Part shown: positions 1-9,625 of the stretch, one piece after another
Layout of the letters: the number at the start of each line of letters is the position of its first letter
Position numbering within the stretch: position 1 is the stretch's first letter
From: Mesorhizobium sp. J428
Lineage (GTDB): Bacteria; Pseudomonadota; Alphaproteobacteria; Rhizobiales; Rhizobiaceae
DNA: 64,000 bases
Direction of reading: 5' to 3'
Assembly: GCF_024699925.1 (NCBI RefSeq)
Contig: NZ_JAJOMX010000001.1
Coordinates: 3,200,001 to 3,264,000, forward strand
Translations under genes and position numbers: made by a program
The notes under the pieces: generated by a model
What the model saw: only the letters and a program-made list of their open reading frames with translations
Databases searched by the model: none
What the model was told of the DNA's origin: nothing

Positions 1-98
1 TTGGCTATCGGGCTTCCGGGCCATTCACGCCCGGCATGGTTTTCAAATCCTTACCGGAGCCATGCGCCCGGAAAATCTTTCGACGGAATGGCTAACCG
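1..98. other. Window-edge intergenic flank with small hairpin
   Basis: No gene is supported here. It lies downstream of the minus-strand EamA transporter gene. A 6-bp stem (CCGGGC at 16-21 pairing with GCCCGG at 29-34, 7-nt loop) could be the transporter's terminator, but no T tract follows on the minus strand, so this is weak. Confidence 0.3.
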
Positions 99-1004
99 TC
101 AATCAACGACCAGAAGCAACAGGATTCCGCAGACGATCAAGATACAGCCGATGGTCTCGAAACGGTTGATCTTCTCCTTGAAGAAGAACACCGACGAGGC
201 AAAGGTAAAGATCATCTCGATCTGCGCCAGCGCCTTGACGATGGCCGCCTGCTGCAGCGTCATCGCCATGAACCAGCCGAACGAGGCGCTCGCGCCGACG
301 AAGCCGACGAACAGCGACGGCTTCCAGGCGGCCGCGATGCGGGACAGCTCCGCGCGGTCGCGCGCCAGCATCCACAGCGCCATGATGAGCGTCTGGAAGG
401 AGATCACCACCAGCAGTGTGACAGCGGCCTGCATGGCGAAGGTGGGACCGCCGAGCGACAGCGAGGCCGCCCGGTAGGCGACCGCCGAAATGCCGAAGCA
501 GGTGCCGGAGGCGAGCCCGATCAGCGCCGTGCGTGAGAAGGTGGTGGTGACGAGGTTGCGCAGGGTGAGCGCTGCGTGCGCGACGGAGATCAGCATCACG
601 CCGAACACCGACACCGCGATCGCCATCAATGTGCCCGCCGTCACCGTCTCGCCGAGGAAGACGAGGCCGAACAGCGCTGCCTGCGCCGGCTCGGTGCGCG
701 AATAGGCAGTGCCGACGGCGAAGTTGCGGAACGAGAACAGGTGCACGAGCAGGAATGTCGCGACGATCTGCGTCAGCCCGCCGACGACAACCCAGCCGAG
801 GAATTCGGCCGAGATCGCCGGAAAGGTATAGCCGCCGGCGCGGTTGAGGATGACGGTGTAGAGGACGGCAAAGGGGAGGCCGAAGCCGAAGCGCACGAAG
901 GTTGCGCCCGTCGTGCCCATCACACCCTTGAGGTGCTTCTGGCCGACCGAGCGCAGGTTCTGCAGGAACGCAGACGCGATCGTGATGGGTATCCACAGTT
1001 CCAA
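99..1004 (-). CDS. EamA/DMT-superfamily inner-membrane transporter
   Basis: 301 aa, the usual length for a two-EamA-repeat drug/metabolite transporter. The protein is almost entirely hydrophobic, with about ten membrane segments and few charged loops, and starts MELWIPITIASAFLQN. The second repeat, from about residue 155, begins with a short polar linker followed by a Gly/Ala-rich helix, as in the family. The likely role is export or exchange of a small metabolite, but the substrate cannot be read from sequence. It stands alone, and the next minus-strand gene, a diguanylate cyclase, ends about 80 bp upstream. Confidence 0.85.
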   Translation of the reverse strand: MELWIPITIASAFLQNLRSVGQKHLKGVMGTTGATFVRFGFGLPFAVLYTVILNRAGGYTFPAISAEFLGWVVVGGLTQIVATFLLVHLFSFRNFAVGTAYSRTEPAQAALFGLVFLGETVTAGTLMAIAVSVFGVMLISVAHAALTLRNLVTTTFSRTALIGLASGTCFGISAVAYRAASLSLGGPTFAMQAAVTLLVVISFQTLIMALWMLARDRAELSRIAAAWKPSLFVGFVGASASFGWFMAMTLQQAAIVKALAQIEMIFTFASSVFFFKEKINRFETIGCILIVCGILLLLVVD

Positions 1005-1082
1005 GAGAGCCCCCGGGGCGAATGTCCGCCGCGGGTCTTAGTCTCTATCGTGCGAGTCTTGCAATGCGCCTGCGACGCCGCC

Positions 1083-1877
1083 TCATGCCGCCAGCCGCTT
1101 CTCGGTCTCGAACATGACGCGGTTGCGGCCGGCATTCTTGGCCCGGTAGAGTTGGCGGTCGGCCTGTCGCATCAGCTCGCCGATCCTGGCGTCCGGCCAG
1201 CACATCGTGCCGCCGATGCTGATGGTGAGCTGCAGCGTCCGTCCCTGGCTCGGCATGAAGCCGATCGCCTCGACCTCGGCACGTATGCGCTCGGCGGCGT
1301 GTTCCGCTTGGCTGACATCCGTGCCGGAGAGTAAAACCGCGAACTCCTCGCCGCCGATGCGGCCGACGATGTCGGTCTCGCCCGTCGCGCGGCTGATCGC
1401 GGCGGCGATCTCCATCAGGGCGTCGTCGCCGACGAGATGGCCGTAATTGTCGTTGATCCGCTTGAAGTGGTCGGCATCGACGAGCAGCAGCGCGCCGCGG
1501 TTCGACCTGCGCCGGGTGGCCTCCAGCGTGGCGAAGAACGCCTCGCGATTGAGGAAGCCGGTCATCGCGTCGCGTCGCGCCTTCTCGGCCAGCCTGGCGT
1601 TCGCCTGCTCCAGCGCGGCATGGGCGGCGCGAAGCTGGTCGTTGAGCACCTGCAGTCGCTGCTGCTGCCAGTAGGTGAAGGCGCTCGCGGGGAAGGCGAT
1701 GACCAGCGGACACAGGATCGGCAGCCACAGGGACGCGCCGGATATTCCGATGCCCATCCCGGCGACGACCGCCAGCGAGGCGATGATCGACAGCACCGTC
1801 GCCAGCCCTGCCTTGATGAAGATCGAGACCATACTGCGTTCCATGGCGGCGTGATCGCAGATGAGGCTGAAATTCAC
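1083..1877 (-). CDS. Membrane-anchored diguanylate cyclase (GGEEF)
   Basis: 264 aa. Two hydrophobic helices at about 20-44 and 48-68 are followed by a charged coiled-coil linker (70-100) and a GGDEF domain. The active-site loop is intact as RIGGEEF (GGEEF at 175-179), with the metal-binding VDADHFK at about 133. It should make cyclic-di-GMP from two GTP at the membrane. The autoinhibitory RxxD site that normally sits five residues before GGEEF is absent (GETD here), so product inhibition through the I-site is unlikely. No periplasmic sensor domain is visible. An internal ATG at codon 12 is an alternative start. Confidence 0.88.
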   Translation of the reverse strand: MNFSLICDHAAMERSMVSIFIKAGLATVLSIIASLAVVAGMGIGISGASLWLPILCPLVIAFPASAFTYWQQQRLQVLNDQLRAAHAALEQANARLAEKARRDAMTGFLNREAFFATLEATRRRSNRGALLLVDADHFKRINDNYGHLVGDDALMEIAAAISRATGETDIVGRIGGEEFAVLLSGTDVSQAEHAAERIRAEVEAIGFMPSQGRTLQLTISIGGTMCWPDARIGELMRQADRQLYRAKNAGRNRVMFETEKRLAA

Positions 1878-1969
1878 GTTCAGTCGATCCGTAAAGTTTT
1901 AACGATCGTGGATCGATCGTTTCCCGATTGCCGCTTTTCGACCGCCATCGCCATGAAGTATGGAGCGGC

Positions 1970-2680
1970 ATGACCAACAGTCCCGCTCCCGCCAGGTTCG
2001 CCCATGTCACCGACTGGGTTTTCGACCTCGACAACACGCTCTATCCGCATCACACGAACCTGTTCTCGCAGATCGACGTGAAGATGACGGCCTATGTGTC
2101 GGAGCTGCTGAAGCTGTCCGGCGAAGATGCGCGCAAGCTGCAGAAGCAGCTCTATCTCGAATACGGCACGACGCTGAACGGGCTGATGGAGCTGCATCGC
2201 ATCGATCCGGACGACTTCCTCCAGAAGGTGCACGACATCGACTATTCCTGGGTCCAACCCAACCCGGTGCTGGGCGAGGCGATCAAGGCGCTGCCCGGCC
2301 GCAAGTTCATCTTCACCAACGGCGACCGCGGCCATGCGGAGCGCACGGCCCGCCAGCTCGGCGTGCTGGACGAGTTCGACGACATCTTCGACATCGTGGC
2401 AGCCGGGCTGACGCCGAAGCCGGCGCGCGGCACCTACGAGAAATTCGTCGAGCTGCACAAGGTCGCCGGTCCGAGCGCGGTGATGTTCGAGGATCTGGCG
2501 CGCAACCTTGTCGTGCCCAAGGCGCTCGGCATGACGACCGTGCTGATCGTGCCCAACAACTTCGAGCCGACCTTCTCCGAGATTTGGGAGCGTGACCCGG
2601 CGCTCGACGACGAGGTCGACTACGTCACCGATGATCTGACCGGGTTCCTGCGTACCATATTGGGACAGGCTTCCGCTTGA
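1970..2680 (+). CDS. HAD-family pyrimidine 5'-nucleotidase
   Basis: 236 aa from the ATG preceded by GGAG; an in-frame TTG at 1928 would add 14 unconvincing residues. HAD motif I is VFDLDNTLYP, motif II is FIFTNG, and the motif III/IV region is VMFEDLARNLVVPKALGM. The family (SDT1/phosphoglycolate phosphatase-like) hydrolyses UMP and CMP, or damaged pyrimidine nucleotides, to nucleosides in the cytoplasm. The stop overlaps the TTG start of the DUF817 gene, so the two are probably co-translated, although no functional link is obvious. Confidence 0.9.
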   Translation: MTNSPAPARFAHVTDWVFDLDNTLYPHHTNLFSQIDVKMTAYVSELLKLSGEDARKLQKQLYLEYGTTLNGLMELHRIDPDDFLQKVHDIDYSWVQPNPVLGEAIKALPGRKFIFTNGDRGHAERTARQLGVLDEFDDIFDIVAAGLTPKPARGTYEKFVELHKVAGPSAVMFEDLARNLVVPKALGMTTVLIVPNNFEPTFSEIWERDPALDDEVDYVTDDLTGFLRTILGQASA

Positions 2681-3537
2681 AGCGGTTCACTTCCGTCGAG
2701 GCGCGGATCGACGCGGCCGCGCACCGCGTGCTCGACCGGTTGCCGCAAGGCGGCGTGTCCGGCGCATTGGTCGAATTCGTCGTCTTCGGGCTGAAGCAGG
2801 CGTGGGCGTGCCTGTTCGGCGGCGCGCTGCTCGCCATCATGATCGTCACCGCGCTCGCCTGGCCGCAGGATGCGCCTCTCGAGCGCTACGATTTCCTCTT
2901 CCTCGCGGCGCTGTCGATCCAGGCGACACTGCTGGCTTTCAAGCTGGAGACGCCGAGGGAGGCCGTCGTCATCCTGATCTTCCATCTGGTCGGAACCGCG
3001 ATGGAACTGTTCAAGACGAGCGCCGGGTCGTGGATCTATCCGGAGGAGGCGTTCTTCCGCATCGCCGGGGTGCCGCTGTTCTCGGGCTTCATGTATGCCG
3101 CGGTCGGCTCCTACATCGCCCGGATCACGCGCATCTTCGACATGCGCTACACCGACTATCCGTCGATCGCCGCGACGGCCGTGCTTGCGGCCGCGATCTA
3201 CGCGAACTTCTTCCTCCATCATTTCATCTTCGACGCGCGTTGGGGCCTGTTCGCCTTCGCCTTCGTCCTGTTCCGCAGGACGCGGGTGCACTATCGCGTC
3301 TTCCGGCACACCCACCAGATGCGGCTGCTGGTCGGCTTTCTGCTGGTCGCGCTGTTCATCTGGTTCGCCGAGAACATCGCGACGTGGTCGCGGGCGTGGA
3401 TCTACCCCTCGCAGGCGGACGGCTGGACGCCGGTCTCCCTGTCGAAGCTGGGCGCCTGGTATCTCCTGATGATCATCTCGTTCATGCTGGTCAGCCTCGT
3501 CCACCGGCCGCGGGGGCCGAGAGACGAGGCTCACTGA
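2677..3537 (+). CDS. DUF817 family integral membrane protein
   Basis: 286 aa from a TTG whose last bases overlap the previous stop (TTGA). About eight membrane helices. Conserved-looking blocks typical of DUF817 are FKTSAGSWIYPE, LFSGFMYAAVGSYI and the Trp/His-rich YRVFRHTHQM, followed by IWFAENIATWSRAWIYP. The family has no assigned biochemical role. Conserved Glu, His and Trp residues near membrane borders suggest a binding pocket or enzyme active site, but that is inference. Its 3' end abuts the convergent copper gene at 3544. Confidence 0.82.
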   Translation: MKRFTSVEARIDAAAHRVLDRLPQGGVSGALVEFVVFGLKQAWACLFGGALLAIMIVTALAWPQDAPLERYDFLFLAALSIQATLLAFKLETPREAVVILIFHLVGTAMELFKTSAGSWIYPEEAFFRIAGVPLFSGFMYAAVGSYIARITRIFDMRYTDYPSIAATAVLAAAIYANFFLHHFIFDARWGLFAFAFVLFRRTRVHYRVFRHTHQMRLLVGFLLVALFIWFAENIATWSRAWIYPSQADGWTPVSLSKLGAWYLLMIISFMLVSLVHRPRGPRDEAH

Positions 3538-3543
3538 GCAGGT

Positions 3544-4497
3544 TTAGTGCTGGTGCCCACTGCCGCCGGTCGCGGACTTCACCGGCAAAGTGAGCTCGAC
3601 CTTGCCCGCCTTCTCGAAGGTGAGCGTGACGGGCAGGGACTGGCCCTCCTTGAACGGCTCCGTGACCTGCGTGAACATCAGGTGCAGACCGCCCTGCTTG
3701 AGCTCGATGGTCTGACCGGCCGGGATCTCGACCCCGCCGTCGACCGGGCGCATCACCATCACGTTGTCCTTCATCTCCATCGAGTGGATCTCGGACTTGC
3801 CGGCAGCGGGAGTCGAGATGGCGACGAGCCGATCCGCCGCCGCGCCGCCATTGGTGATGGTGATATAGCCGCCGCCAGCGGGTTGGCCCGGCAGCATGGC
3901 GCGCAGCCAGCCGCCGGAGAGCGTCAGGTCGCCGGCCTTCACGGTGTCGGCCGCTGCGCCGTCGTGGTCGTGTCCGCCGCCCGATGCCGCTGCAATGGTG
4001 ACGAAGGGAGCGGGGCGCTCCAGCGAATGCGGATCCTGACCTTCTGCCGCGATCTCGTTCCAGGCGACCTGTCCGTCCTTGCAGAGCTGCGTGACGATGA
4101 ACGGGAGCCGCGTGCCCGGCTCGGCCGAGAGCGTGCCGCTGACGACGAACTCGTCGTAGAAGTCGTCGGCCAGGTCGCCGCCGCTCCAGGTGACGGTCTT
4201 GGTGCCCGACGAGACGTCCTTGCCGTGCAGCTTGTAGGCCTTGGCATAGTCGCCCTTTTCGACCGCGAGCTGCCAGCCGGCCTTCGGCATCGGCTTCGCA
4301 CCGATGAAGCCCTCCGGCAGGTCGACCTTGACCGTGTTGGTGGCTTGGCCGTCGCAGCCGTGCGGAATGCGGACCACGGCCTTGTAGGATCCGGCCGGCG
4401 CCTCGGCGCTTTCCAGCGTGGAATGGGCGAAGGCGGTTACGATGGAAACGGCCGTGAGCGCACAGGCTGCGGCCAGGGGAAGGATATGACGACGCAT
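3544..4497 (-). CDS. DUF1775 (YcnI-like) - PCuAC copper chaperone fusion
   Basis: 317 aa with a signal peptide (residues 1-24) cleaved before His25, leaving HSTLES at the mature N-terminus. A free N-terminal His is the copper-site residue in YcnI/DUF1775 proteins. DUF1775 spans about 25-165. A His-rich linker (GGGHDHDG) joins a PCuAC domain (about 186-310) with H238, M249, H272 and M274 matching the H-x10-M...H-x-M copper site. The C-terminus ends HQH. It likely binds and delivers periplasmic copper, for example to cytochrome oxidase CuA. A strong AGGAG lies 8 nt before the ATG. The copper-linked DUF2946 gene lies just upstream. Confidence 0.9.
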   Translation of the reverse strand: MRRHILPLAAACALTAVSIVTAFAHSTLESAEAPAGSYKAVVRIPHGCDGQATNTVKVDLPEGFIGAKPMPKAGWQLAVEKGDYAKAYKLHGKDVSSGTKTVTWSGGDLADDFYDEFVVSGTLSAEPGTRLPFIVTQLCKDGQVAWNEIAAEGQDPHSLERPAPFVTIAAASGGGHDHDGAAADTVKAGDLTLSGGWLRAMLPGQPAGGGYITITNGGAAADRLVAISTPAAGKSEIHSMEMKDNVMVMRPVDGGVEIPAGQTIELKQGGLHLMFTQVTEPFKEGQSLPVTLTFEKAGKVELTLPVKSATGGSGHQH

Positions 4498-4560
4498 GAT
4501 GTCTCCTTTCGCGTCTGAAAAGTCATGACGGCCCGCGCGGTCGCGCAGGCCGATGGCTGA

Positions 4561-4953
4561 TCAGGCGGAGAGGGGAGGCGCGCGTATGCCCGGAGGGCGT
4601 TCAGGCGGCAGGGAGGCAGGCGCGCGGTCGTCGGTGACGGGGAAGAGGGCAATGGCGACAGCCGGGATCGGCTCCCAGGCCGGCGCCGAGGCAAGGATCG
4701 CCTTGGCCATTGCCTTGAGGCCCCAGGCGCCGAGGACGCACTCGCCGCAGTCGTCGTGATGAATCGGCGTGCCATCCGGCAGCGGCTCCGCGCCCAGCAT
4801 CGTGCAGATCACGAGATGGCCGTTGCTGCTCGCCTGCGCAACCGCCAGCGGCTGCACGGAATGGCCGATCATCAGGACGAGCGCGAGCAAAGCGAAGAGG
4901 CGCCGGTCGCGCCTCAGCCTTGCAAACCACGACACTGTCGCCCGATCCCGCAT
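4561..4953 (-). CDS. DUF2946 family protein, probably copper-linked
   Basis: 130 aa from the ATG at 4953. The frame continues further upstream (to 5040), but those codons overlap the LOG gene. One N-terminal membrane helix (LFALLALVLMIGHSV) is followed by an exported part with a Cys/His cluster (ICTMLG, then PIHHDDCGECVLG) and a Pro-rich tail ending IRAPPLSA. This layout matches DUF2946, which often sits beside periplasmic copper chaperones. The His/Cys cluster suggests metal binding. It precedes the DUF1775-PCuAC gene on the same strand by about 65 bp, so one operon is likely. Role unproven. Confidence 0.72.
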   Translation of the reverse strand: MRDRATVSWFARLRRDRRLFALLALVLMIGHSVQPLAVAQASSNGHLVICTMLGAEPLPDGTPIHHDDCGECVLGAWGLKAMAKAILASAPAWEPIPAVAIALFPVTDDRAPASLPPERPPGIRAPPLSA

Positions 4954-4994
4954 AGGGCATGCAATAACCCGCCCGGCGTGGCCGCGCCAGTGCG

Positions 4995-5846
4995 TCAAAC
5001 TGGCTGTTCGATGCCGTAGAACGTCCTGATCACGTCCCATGCCTCGTCGGCGGTGTCGGCGTAGTCGATGATGTCCTGGTCGCCGGGCGAGATCGTGCCC
5101 TGCTCGGCGAGGAAGTCGAGGTTGATCGCGCGCGACCAGAAATCGCGACCGAACAGGATGACCGGGACGCGCTCCATGCGGCCGGTCTGGATCAGCGTCA
5201 GCGTCTCGAAGAACTCGTCCATGGTGCCGAAGCCACCGGGGAAGATCGCTACCGCCTTGGCGCGCATGATGAAATGCATCTTGCGGATCGCGAAATAGTG
5301 GAAGTTGAAGCAGAGCTCCGGCGTGACGAACAGGTTGGGCGCCTGCTCGTGCGGCAGCACGATGTTGAGGCCGATGGACGGCGCGCCGACATCCGCCGCG
5401 CCCCGGTTGCCCGCCTCCATGACGCCAGGCCCGCCGCCCGTCACCACGACGAACTCGCGGTGATAGGAGCCGGCCGAATGTTCGGAGCAGAGCCGGGCGA
5501 ACTTGCGCGCCTCGTCGTAGTAGTGGCTGTTGGCCTTGAGGTTCTTTTCCTGGATTTCGTTCTTCGCGGCCCAGGCCGGGCCGCCCGGCTCCGGAATGCG
5601 CGCACCGCCGAACAGGATCACCGTCGAGCGGATGCCGCGCTCCGTCAGGATCATCTCCGGCTTCATCAGTTCGAGCTGCAGGCGCACCGCGCGCGTCTCG
5701 CGGCGGGTGAGGAAATCCTCGTCGTTCCAGGCGAGCCTGTAGGTCGTCGCACGCGTCTGCGGCGTGTCGGGAACCGCCTTGGCGCGCTCCAGATCCTCGT
5801 CGGAATGAGGCAGCGGCGTCCAGCCGTTCTTATCCATCGGATTCAT
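4995..5846 (-). CDS. LOG-family Rossmann-fold nucleotide hydrolase (TIGR00730)
   Basis: 283 aa. The family signature PGGFGTMDEFFE is complete, preceded by VVTGGGPGVMEAGNRGA and by IRKMHFIMRAKAVAIF. LOG proteins cleave nucleoside 5'-monophosphates (cytokinin-type or AMP) to base and ribose 5-phosphate; the old name lysine decarboxylase is wrong for this motif. The first 90 residues form an extension common in the larger type of this family. The start is supported by AAGGAAA before the ATG. Transcribed divergently from dapD. Confidence 0.87.
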   Translation of the reverse strand: MNPMDKNGWTPLPHSDEDLERAKAVPDTPQTRATTYRLAWNDEDFLTRRETRAVRLQLELMKPEMILTERGIRSTVILFGGARIPEPGGPAWAAKNEIQEKNLKANSHYYDEARKFARLCSEHSAGSYHREFVVVTGGGPGVMEAGNRGAADVGAPSIGLNIVLPHEQAPNLFVTPELCFNFHYFAIRKMHFIMRAKAVAIFPGGFGTMDEFFETLTLIQTGRMERVPVILFGRDFWSRAINLDFLAEQGTISPGDQDIIDYADTADEAWDVIRTFYGIEQPV

Positions 5847-6001
5847 CAGCAGTTTCCTTACCCGACCGTCTCTGTCCGTCCTGGATTTGCCGTGGGACCA
5901 CAGTCCGGCGACGATCGAAGCGCAATTGACCCCACTATGCCCATGACATAGGTTCCGCGCGATTTCAGCCTAGCCGTCCAGCCGTTAACGGAGTGTTTTC
6001 C

Positions 6002-6856
6002 ATGTCGAAGCCCGATCTGACCTCCCTCGAAAAGACGGTGGAGGCCGCATTCGAGGCACGTGACGGGATCAGCACCACGACCCGCGGCGAGGCGCGCGAG
6101 GCGATCGAGACGACGCTGGACCTGCTCGACAAGGGCGAGATCCGCGTCGCGGAGCGCGGCGCCGACGGCACCTGGCACGTGAACCAGTGGATGAAGAAGG
6201 CGGTGCTGCTCTCCTTCCGGCTCAACCCGATGGAGATCATCAAGGGCGGACCCGGCGACAGCGCCTGGTGGGACAAGGTCGCCTCCAAGTTCGACGGCTG
6301 GGGCGCAATGGACTTCGAGAAGGCCGGCTTCCGTGCCGTGCCCAACTGCGTCGTGCGCCGCTCGGCATACATCGCCCCCGGCGCGATCCTGATGCCGTCC
6401 TTCGTCAATCTCGGCGCGTATGTCGGCGCGGGTACCATGGTCGACACCTGGGTGACCGTCGGTTCCTGCGCCCAGATCGGCAAGAACGTGCACCTGTCCG
6501 GCGGCGTCGGCATCGGCGGCGTGCTGGAACCGCTGCAGGCCGGCCCGACGATCATCGAGGACAACTGCTTCATCGGCGCGCGCTCCGAGGTGGTGGAAGG
6601 CTGCATCGTGCGCGAGGGCTCGGTGCTTGGCATGGGCGTCTTCATCGGCAAGTCGACCAAGATCGTCGACCGCGCGACCGGCGAGGTGATGTATGGCGAG
6701 GTGCCGCCCTATTCCGTGGTGGTGGCGGGGACGCTGCCGGGCAAGCCTCTGCCCAACGGCCAGCCTGGGCCGAGCCTCTACTGCGCCGTCATCGTCAAGC
6801 GGGTCGACGAGGGAACCCGCTCGAAGACGTCGATCAACGATCTCCTGCGGGACTGA
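6002..6856 (+). CDS. dapD: 2,3,4,5-tetrahydropyridine-2,6-dicarboxylate N-succinyltransferase
   Basis: 284 aa. Starts [17 protein letters not shown], with GGAG 8 nt upstream; a GTG three codons earlier is less likely. The C-terminal half is a left-handed beta helix of hexapeptide repeats (for example [19 protein letters not shown]), and the ends match the DapD family. It transfers succinyl from succinyl-CoA to tetrahydrodipicolinate in the diaminopimelate/lysine pathway. The later-step gene dapE lies 5 kb downstream. A small DUF805 gene starts 3 nt after the stop. Confidence 0.97.
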   Translation: MSKPDLTSLEKTVEAAFEARDGISTTTRGEAREAIETTLDLLDKGEIRVAERGADGTWHVNQWMKKAVLLSFRLNPMEIIKGGPGDSAWWDKVASKFDGWGAMDFEKAGFRAVPNCVVRRSAYIAPGAILMPSFVNLGAYVGAGTMVDTWVTVGSCAQIGKNVHLSGGVGIGGVLEPLQAGPTIIEDNCFIGARSEVVEGCIVREGSVLGMGVFIGKSTKIVDRATGEVMYGEVPPYSVVVAGTLPGKPLPNGQPGPSLYCAVIVKRVDEGTRSKTSINDLLRD

Positions 6857-6859
6857 GCG

Positions 6860-7237
6860 ATGGGCGGCCTGTCGGCGCGGCAGCTTCTCTGGCTCTTCTT
6901 GCGGATGAACGGCCGCATTAGTCGCGCGGCCTATCTTCTGGCAGGCCTGCTTGCAAATCTGGTGCCCGGTTTCCTGCTTTACCGCTTCACTCTGGCGCCG
7001 GTCGAGAGCCAGGCGGCGGATTCCTGGGCGATCGCCTTTGTTCTCATAGGCTTGCTGTCGGTCTGGAGCATTTTCGCATTGAGCGTGAAACGGGTGCATG
7101 ATCTGGGCAAGCCAGGCCCGTATGCGCTTGCGCTTTTCGTCCCTGTGATCTCCTACGTGGTCTTCATCGTCCTTTGTGTCATGCCTGGCGATCCTGCGCC
7201 GAACCGTTACGGCGCCGAAACCAACTCGCCGGGGTGA
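6860..7237 (+). CDS. DUF805 family small membrane protein
   Basis: 125 aa with three to four membrane helices. Family hallmarks are the N-terminal MNGRISRAAYLL, the central LSVKRVHDLGKPG and the C-terminal MPGDPAPNRYG. The function of DUF805 is unknown. It starts 3 nt after dapD and is followed 4 nt later by another membrane protein, so it is probably co-transcribed with both. Confidence 0.85.
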   Translation: MGGLSARQLLWLFLRMNGRISRAAYLLAGLLANLVPGFLLYRFTLAPVESQAADSWAIAFVLIGLLSVWSIFALSVKRVHDLGKPGPYALALFVPVISYVVFIVLCVMPGDPAPNRYGAETNSPG

Positions 7238-7241
7238 CGCG

Positions 7242-7982
7242 ATGCAGTCCGGTCTCGACACCTCGGCGCGTTACAGGACCATCGACGCCGCCCGGGTGAT
7301 TGCGACCGCCGAACTGCTCGAGGCGCGCATCGCCGACCGCTTTCCCGAATCCGGCCTGCGCAAGGTGGCTGTCGAGCTGATCGCGCTTGGAAGGGACATC
7401 GCCCGCGAGGCGACAGAGCTCGAGGCACCGATCCGCTGGCTGAGGGTGCTCACCGCGGCGACGATCCTGATCGGCGTGCTGGTGATCGGCTTCGTGATGA
7501 CCATCCTGTCCTTCGACCGGATCGACACCGGCGCCTTCGACTTCGTCCAGGGCATCGAGGCGACACTGAACACGCTGCTCCTGATGGGGCTCGGCATGAT
7601 CACGCTGACCCAGATGGAGGCGCGGTTGAAACGCCGCAGGGTGTTCACCGGCCTGCATTCGCTGCGTTCGGTGATCCACGTCATCGACATGCACCAGCTG
7701 ACCAAGGACCCGGCGACGCTGTCGGCGGCGTTCCAGCCATCGACGCATTCGCCCCGGCGGACGCTGGCCGCGGCCGACCTGTCGCGTTATCTCGACTATT
7801 GCACGGAGATGTTGTCGATCACCGGCAAGTTTGCCGCTCTCTACGCCCAGTCCGTCAACGACGACGTGGTGGTGCGGGCCGTCAACGACGTCGAGAGCCT
7901 GGGCAGCAATCTGTCCCGCAAGATCTGGCAGAAGATCATTATGATCGCCGAGCAGTCCGGCACGCTCCGTCGCCCTAGCTGA
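7242..7982 (+). CDS. Hypothetical two-helix membrane protein
   Basis: 246 aa from the ATG at 7242, 4 nt after the DUF805 stop. I do not recognise the family. An N-terminal soluble, charged helical part (about 1-65) precedes two adjacent membrane helices (about 66-88 and 100-120, with ILIGVLVIGFVMTILSF). A basic stretch (ARLKRRRVFTGLHSLRSVIHVIDMHQLTKDP) and a helical cytoplasmic C-terminus follow. Position suggests co-transcription with dapD and the DUF805 gene. The shape would fit a membrane-tethered regulator or scaffold, but nothing catalytic is visible. Confidence 0.65.
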   Translation: MQSGLDTSARYRTIDAARVIATAELLEARIADRFPESGLRKVAVELIALGRDIAREATELEAPIRWLRVLTAATILIGVLVIGFVMTILSFDRIDTGAFDFVQGIEATLNTLLLMGLGMITLTQMEARLKRRRVFTGLHSLRSVIHVIDMHQLTKDPATLSAAFQPSTHSPRRTLAAADLSRYLDYCTEMLSITGKFAALYAQSVNDDVVVRAVNDVESLGSNLSRKIWQKIIMIAEQSGTLRRPS

Positions 7983-8172
7983 GTCAGGGCTCGCCCGTCC
8001 TCGGCCGAGTTCCCGCCTGTTCCTTCAAGGTCAAGTCTTCGGGCTCTCCCGGTCAAGACCGCGTATCCCCGCGGCCGCTAGGCTTTCCGGCGGACATGCC
8101 CCGCTGCGAACGCCGACGACCGTTTGCTCGGCGCAGGTCCGCCAGAATGCGATAACAACGAAGGGGAATGTC

Positions 8173-9428
8173 ATGAGCATAGATTTCAACCTGAGCGCTG
8201 AGCAGATAGCGCTCCGCGACGGAGCGCGCGCCTTTGCAAACTCGGTGCTGAAGGACGTTCGCAAGACGATCGCGCAGTATTCCAAGCCCGACGAGCGCTT
8301 TTATTCAACCAAGCCTTTCTTCGGCCAGGGCGTCGATGCGGGCTTCGTGAAGGCGCTCCTACCCAAGGAGGTAGGCGGCTCCGACATCGCGACGCTCGAT
8401 TTCGCGCTCGCCACGGAAGAGCTGGCCGCCGTCGATGTGAACGTGCCGACTGCCATGCTAGGGAGCGGCCTTTGTATCAAGCCGGTGGCGATGTTTGGAA
8501 CCGAGGAGCAAAAGAAGCGCTTCCTCACCGATTTCGCCGAAGATGGAACGCGCCTGGGGGCCCTGGCCTTCACCGAAGTGACCGGCGGCGCGAACTTCGA
8601 CTCGCCTGATCCGCGGTTCGGCGTCAACACCTTCGCGACGCTGGAAGGCGACGAATGGGTGATCAACGGCCACAAGCACTACACCACCAACGGCACCGGC
8701 TGGGACGGAAACAACTGCCACCTCTATGCGGTCGTGTGCAGAACGGACCCAAGCAAGAACGCCGAGGAATCTCTCGCGGTGATCATGGTTCCAGGTGCCA
8801 CTCCCGGCGTGCGGGTCACGGGGCTTCTCGATACGGCCGGCCACCGGGCGACGATCTCTCCGCGGATGGCTTTCGAGAATGTGCGGGTGCCGGCAAACAA
8901 CATCCTGGGTAAGCCGGGCGACGGGATCAAGATCGTTTCCACGAATTTCGCCTGGACCGCGGCCTTGATCGGCGCCGCATGTGTCGGCGTGATGCGGGCC
9001 GCCTACGATCATGCCTTGCAGTTCGCACGCGAGGACTCGCGCTCCGGGCCCCATCCGATCATCGAATATCCGACGGTCGGCTACATGCTTGCCGACATCA
9101 AGATGAAGATCGAAGCCTGTCGCTACCTGACCTGGAAGGCGTGCCATCAGCATGCGACCGGTCAAAGGGGGCCGAGCACGAGCTTGCCGTGATGACGAAG
9201 GTGTTCTGCTCGGAAACCTGCGTGAACGTCGTTTACGATACGATGCGCCTGGTCGGCGTGGACAGCTACACCGATATGCATCCGCTGGCCGAGCTGATGA
9301 ACGATGCGATGTGCTTCCCGCTCTATGACGGCGGCAACATGGGTGCCCGTCGACGCAACCTGCACAGCATCATCAAGAGCCCTTCCTACAGCTCGCTGAC
9401 GGCCCCTTACGCGACCTTCAACGCCTAG
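8173..9428 (+). CDS. Acyl-CoA dehydrogenase, frameshifted
   Basis: Starts MSIDFNLSAEQIALRDGARAF after AAGGGG. The N-terminal helical domain, the central beta domain (ALAFTEVTGGANFDSPD, INGHKHYTTNG) and the first part of the C-terminal helical domain are in one frame. The frame breaks in a five-G run at 9167-9171 and the protein continues in another frame (ELAVMTKVFCSETCVNVVYD to the stop at 9428). One extra G restores a normal dehydrogenase of about 418 aa. It should oxidise an acyl-CoA thioester with FAD and pass electrons to ETF; the substrate is not predictable. The convergent AraC regulator is probably linked. Confidence 0.85.
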
Positions 9429-9625
9429 GCCGCGTCTGCAAGGTTGCCGGAGGGAGTTGTATCCGGTCGGACCCATTCCGCCAAAAGGAACCGACCAGGT
9501 CCGACGTCTCCGGCAGCCTCGCAGGACATCGACGGCGCCAAAGCGGAAGAGAACGCGCGGCATACGCGTCACGAACGGGAAGGCGCAGGCGAGGAGGGCT
9601 TATGCCGGGAGACCTTGTCTCCGCG

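Noticed and set aside
5858..7261. 467-codon open frame antisense to dapD and DUF805
   Set aside because: Composition is His/Arg/Asp-rich without any motif; dapD is certain on the plus strand.
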